The position numbers were made by a program, and so were the translations under genes. The notes beneath the pieces are model-generated. The model searched no databases and had not been told where the DNA came from. It saw nothing but the letters and a program-made list of their open reading frames with translations. From Mactromeris polynyma (taxonomy: Eukaryota; Mollusca; Bivalvia; Venerida; Mactridae): a stretch of DNA of 64,000 nucleotides. Positions 59,851 to 64,000 of the stretch are shown in pieces; position 1 is the stretch's first letter, and every line of letters starts with the position of its first letter. The stretch spans positions 20,695,553 to 20,759,552 of the forward strand of contig JASFXZ010000009.1 of the NCBI GenBank assembly GCA_032209605.1, read 5' to 3'.

Positions 59851-60774
59851 ATATTTGAACATGGTGAAGTATTGTATGCATTGATACTATTCATGTCTGA
59901 ATATTATAGAATGGAAACACAAAATCCAGTGATTGGTTAAGAACCAACATCATGGTGGAATGCATCACCGGATTGACAACAGTTTACCGTGGAATGTATT
60001 ACATTGTACAATAAACACTGAACTATGGGATCAGTTTATTTTTTGTTCATATTTCAACATCATCAAGGCTGAACTCTACCCCTCGGCCACTATGCTTACC
60101 TCCCTATGTATTAATTAACTGATTTATAAGCCACAAAATAATTAAATTCATTACAGCTGGCAACAATATGTCGAAAGTGAGGAGAAAATAACATGAACAC
60201 TATATAAAGTTAAAGATTTGCATAGGGGGGAGGTAAATTTAAAATACATCTAAAACACAAACAGAAATAATAACCATACAGCGATTTACAGCCTTGGAAC
60301 TATCAGTAAAATACTGGGGATTTAAATCGATTTAACAGCTGCTAGCTAACCTCACACTTAATCGCTATATGGTCATTTCCCGAGACAAGTGTATTTGAAT
60401 TTTTTTATAGAGCCTGTCAGCTAGTACATGTATACTCAGCTAACACTATAGAAACAAATGAAGACTGACGGCTACTTCAAATGTGAGATACGTTTATTTA
60501 TTTCTTCATTTGATTAGTAAAGGAAGATCAAAGAAGTGAACTTTTCTTCCAATGATTAATTGTACCACGAGTGCTGGCAATGGTTTCACTCCTGATTTTA
60601 GTTAAGTGCTAAAAGCTGTTGAAACTGGTTCCACATGTTTTTGCTTTCTTCCAAGATCTTAGGTTTCCATATAGCACAATTCAAAATGTTTTTGATGATT
60701 GCACACAACTTAGTAATTGTTTCCAAACAAAAGTTCTGATCTAAAACCCTAGATTAGAGAATAATTAGCATGTA

Positions 60775-61035
60775 AACAAGAAATATCTTGAAATATGGTC
60801 GGCGCCATTTTAAGGTTGTAAGATTTGTTTTGCAACATAAAAATACTGAGATGTTACGATTGATGGTCACTCCAGATCCAAAATGGATTTCGGTAAATTC
60901 ACGGAAATTCAGTGGATTTCGTATACTTCATCGAAAGGTTAACCAATCCTTGTCAAAGTTACAAACGTTGTTCGGTTGAAGAGAAATTGCCTTGGTGGTT
61001 AACGTAACATTTGATTGGTTTACACAACACTGATG
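60775..61035. mobile_element. Single arm of the foldback family
   Basis: AACAAGAAATATCTTG, CACTCCAGATCCAAAATGG, ATTCAGTGGATTTC and GGTTAACCAATCC align with the right arm of the 16884-18016 element. It ends before the terminal CGGCTGCGCCGAAAA block. Confidence 0.75.
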
Positions 61036-61467
61036 ATCTTATATAATATATAACGTTGTTCGTAGTTTCTGAAGACTTTGAATAATTGTCACTAATGGCT
61101 ATTTCAACATCTACCCTAGCTAAACAATCCAAGACAATAAATAATGTTGTATACTTTAATACTTTCTAATAATTAACAAACAATTTAACAACCAGAAAGG
61201 TAGAGGATATACAATGTAAAGCAAGTGCTGTTCACTGAATTATGCAGGGCAGGTATCCTCATTTTTGTTAGATATATTTTGTATTGATTCTTCAAAATCA
61301 ACAGGATGGCCAAATTACATACATATATAATATATATTTGCTGCTTTATTTATATACAGCTACATTAGTTTCATTTTTACCTCTGAAAATACACACCCAT
61401 TCACATAAAGTTAATTATTATGATTATTATTGAATGTCACCATGCACACCACCTTACAGTCAGTGTA

Positions 61468-61781
61468 AACAAGAAATATCTTGAAAAAAGATAGTCGGCA
61501 CAATTGGAAGGTTAAGATGTATTGTGCAACATAAAAACTTGCTAAGATGTTACAATTGGCGGTCATTTCAGATCCAAAATTGATTTTGGTAAAGTCACTA
61601 AAATTCTGTGAATTTCAGTAAGGTAACGTACCCTTTATCAAAAGGTTTACCAATCCGCGTCAAGGTTACAAAAGTATAGTTGAAAAGAAATTGTCTTGGT
61701 GGTTAACGCAAGATTTGACTGTTTTACACAACACTGATACGCAAATAGCAAGACCATGTTAATACGGCTGCGCCGAAAAAT
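61468..61781. mobile_element. Complete single arm of the foldback family
   Basis: Runs from AACAAGAAATATCTTGAAAA to CATGTTAATACGGCTGCGCC GAAAAA, the full length of the right arm at 17704-18016, in the same orientation as the 60775 copy. Confidence 0.8.
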
Positions 61782-61912
61782 ACTATAATTATAATTACAA
61801 TGGAGAGCATTCACCACTGTGATAAAAGTGGCCATACCCATATGAATACATACTGGTCAAAATCTCTAACCTACCAATACTATTGCACAACGTGTCTAAA
61901 AGCAACTGTCTA

Positions 61913-62088
61913 CAGTAAAACCTCACTTAAAGATTACCCCAATAATAAGACCATTTCGAAACTAAGAACGCCATTTCCAAGTCCGATTTTAATGTTTTGC
62001 TCATTATTCAACCTCAATATTCAGACCACCTCAATATTAAGTCCGGGTTTTAAGGGACGCAGGGTGGTCTTAGTATGAGGTTTCATTG
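61913..62088. mobile_element. MITE family CAGTAAAACC, copy 5
   Basis: TA/CAGTAAAACCTCACTTAAAG to TATGAGGTTTCATTG/TA. Flanking TA on both sides; interior TAATAAGACCA and TCAATATTCAGACCACC words. Confidence 0.82.
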
Positions 62089-62531
62089 TACATCTTCTAT
62101 AGATATTTACAGTAGTAAACTGTCACATTTATGATTGAAATGATTGATCGTTTGAAAACATAGTTGATGTAGACCTCTCAAGAATCATATTCATCTTTCA
62201 GATCACATTGTCATAATGTGGTGAAGATTCTTAAAATACACAAAGGCAGGTTAGCTTTTTTGACCAGTATCTTAAGTTAACAATAAAATGTCACAATTTC
62301 AATAAAGCTTCTTGCTTGTGAAAGTTTATCAGCGAACATTCCACAGAATTCAATACAAATTGTATTTCCTAGTGGGTGAAAGAAGACAAATATTGGCTAT
62401 AGGTAAAATACATTTGGATCAGTGAAAGTATTATACAAATGATTCAGCCCACAAATTGTACATCAAACACAAAATAAAAGAAAATAAAACAATTAAAAAC
62501 AACATTATCACTGTATCAATATTTACAAGTA

Positions 62532-62697
62532 CAGTAAAACCTAAAAAAAATGACCTTTGAAAACTGGTCTTATTATTGAAGTGGTCTTAATATTGAGGTA
62601 GGAAAAAGAGCAAATTAGGGAACATGGACTTGAAAATTGTGTTATCAATTTCGAGGTGGTCTTATCATTGAGGTGGTCTTAAAGTGAGGTTTTACTG
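62532..62697. mobile_element. MITE family CAGTAAAACC, copy 6
   Basis: TA/CAGTAAAACC to AAAGTGAGGTTTTACTG/TA, with GGTCTTATTATTGAAGTGG interior words. TA flanks on both sides. Confidence 0.85.
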
Positions 62698-62873
62698 TAG
62701 TCCTAAACAAACAATTCAAGACATTCAAAAGCAATGTTATTCCTATAAAACAAATCTTCAATGATGATCACAAATATATAATGACAATAGTCCACAGTTA
62801 CAAATGTGTTCTTGGGTCTATGTCATTGAACATCAGGCTCACTCAAGTCATTCTGACTTAAGGCCAGTTGTAC

Positions 62874-62983
62874 CACAGGAGATTGTCACGAGTTCATATA
62901 TGGTACATAATTATATTGAAGGGACAAAGGGAGAGAACTCTGGATGGCAAAATAAGGGAAAGAACTCGTGACAATCTCCTGTG
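62874..62983. repeat. Perfect 22-bp inverted repeat
   Basis: CACAGGAGATTGTCACGAGT TC at 62874-62895 is exactly reverse-complemented at 62962-62983, with 66 bp between. It lies about 370 bp beyond the Ro60 stop codon, so it may be in the Ro60 3' UTR, where it could form a stem. Confidence 0.9.
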
Positions 62984-63348
62984 CGTTGCACACAGACTCA
63001 CAATATATTTACATCTCTGAATATGGCATAACAGCTGTATGTACTGACTAATGGATATTTTTGGTCAGTTCTAAAGATCGCTTATCAGGAATTTTAGCAT
63101 TTCATGAGTAAAATTGTTTGCAAATCACATTAATAAGTATTGATGAATTTAATTGTATAAGAATGAGGAAATTTACATACTAAAATTGATTTTAGGGATA
63201 TACAAATATTTTCATGTCACAATTGTTACCAGATGTACAGCAGCAATCAATACAGAGTAGTTACAAACAGTCATCAATACAAAATTGTATGTTCTTTAAA
63301 AGTATCTTATGTATAAAAGTCATGAATGTTTACGCTCTCAGTAAATAT

Positions 63349-63547
63349 TTACATTCCCATTGCAAACTCTGAGATGAGTCTAGGTGCGGCAGCATCAAAT
63401 CCAGCAATATCCAGCATTCCAGCGTCACGTGGATCAGCTATGCTGAACTCTGTAGCACTCATACCACACACTATCAGCTTTGCTTCTCTTCTATCCGACC
63501 ACTCTCGGTAAGTTATCAAAGCTTTCGAAGGATGAATCTTCCCATAC
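63349..63547 (-). CDS. RO60: Ro60 ribonucleoprotein autoantigen homologue, last coding exon
   Basis: C-terminal exon of Ro60 (TROVE-domain protein), the ring-shaped RNA-binding protein that binds Y RNAs and misfolded small RNAs in the cytoplasm and nucleus. The acceptor CAG lies at 63548-63550; the exon opens with the last base of a split codon and runs 65 codons to TAA at 63349-63351. The family's C-terminal block is clear: AKLIVCGMSATEFSIADPRD followed by AGMLDIAGFDAAAPRLISEF. In the vertebrate protein this forms the end of the von Willebrand A-like domain. Upstream exons, including the TROVE repeats, must lie beyond 64000. Confidence 0.92.
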
Positions 63548-64000
63548 CTGTAGATGAATAACAATTTATTTTGACACTATCATATGATACAACACTTCAA
63601 CAATGGATTAATTTACAGGTTTAGTATAGCCTTTACGTATTGATTTTTCTATGTAAAATTTACGGGTATTCCAGCATTTCCGTAGTATTCCGGTATTCCG
63701 TTTAGTCTTGTGACCAACAATTAAGCTATAATGGAACAAGTCTTTACATCAAATAGACACACATGTGAACTCATTCGATTTCCACAGGAGTCTCCCGGAT
63801 CTGATATAACGTGTCAGACTGATAACAGGTAGTAGTAAAATCGGGGCACCAGTCAACAAATCATAAATACACTGTTCTAGGGGTAATATAGACACTCTCA
63901 ACCATGACAAAGATACGCCATGTCATACTTTTTATTACAGCTACATACTTTTTCTATTTTCTTCAGACATGACAACTGACAGTAATTTGTTAACTAGTGA
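63548..64000 (-). other. Ro60 intron sequence to the window edge
   Basis: Sequence 5' of the last Ro60 exon in transcript sense. No further Ro60-like exon was recognised, so this is read as intron. Confidence 0.5.

Larger units (their letters stand above)
59221..63348. other. Intergenic region between lectin B and Ro60
   Basis: Convergent interval: lectin B 3' end on the left and Ro60 3' end on the right. Holds a SINE (59622-59850), two foldback-family arms (60775-61035, 61468-61781), two CAGTAAAACC MITEs (61913-62088, 62532-62697) and a 22-bp perfect inverted repeat (62874-62983). No coding exon was recognised. The right part may be Ro60 3' UTR. Confidence 0.5.

Overview
This window is eukaryotic nuclear DNA: AT-rich, with multi-exon genes carrying GT-AG introns and long non-coding stretches full of tRNA-derived SINEs, MITEs, foldback elements and minisatellites. 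The protein families (concentrative nucleoside transporter, short secreted C-type lectins, Ro60, calmodulin-like EF-hand protein) and the repeat style suggest an invertebrate, most likely a lophotrochozoan such as a bivalve mollusc. The species was not determined.

Layout. (1) About 1-15.8 kb, minus strand: an SLC28-type concentrative nucleoside transporter. Ten coding exons could be joined in phase. One expected exon was not found, and the 3' end lies outside the window. Its introns hold two large minisatellites, with 21-bp and 30-bp units. (2) 15.9-25 kb: no supported gene, but SINEs, a 1.1-kb foldback element, a MITE and a 64-bp tandem array. (3) 25-37 kb, plus strand: two tandem paralogues of an unrecognised gene. 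Each has a two-codon first exon, a PH-like N-terminal region, an array of 29-residue repeats and a basic C-terminus with a Cys pair. The downstream copy is intact (532 aa). The upstream copy carries a frameshift. A 156-codon orphan ORF lies between them. (4) 39.6-46.1 kb, minus strand: a 147-aa EF-hand protein in three coding exons, with a 70-bp minisatellite and a TTG-rich tract in its introns. (5) 47.1-48.0 kb: a 32-bp minisatellite. (6) 48.9-59.2 kb, plus strand: two tandem C-type lectin genes with matching exon structure. One has QPD at the sugar-binding position and the other QPS. (7) 63.3-63.5 kb, minus strand: the last coding exon of Ro60; the rest of the gene lies beyond the window.

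The genes are not an operon-like unit. The clearest candidate for something undescribed is the duplicated PH-like / 29-residue-repeat gene pair, with conserved promoter blocks and a CRE-like site in one copy. Other points of interest are the Gln-to-Met change in the transporter's QTE motif, the QPD/QPS divergence between the lectins, and a MITE copy whose interior has expanded into an 18-bp minisatellite. All exon boundaries were read by eye from splice consensus and phase, without transcript data.
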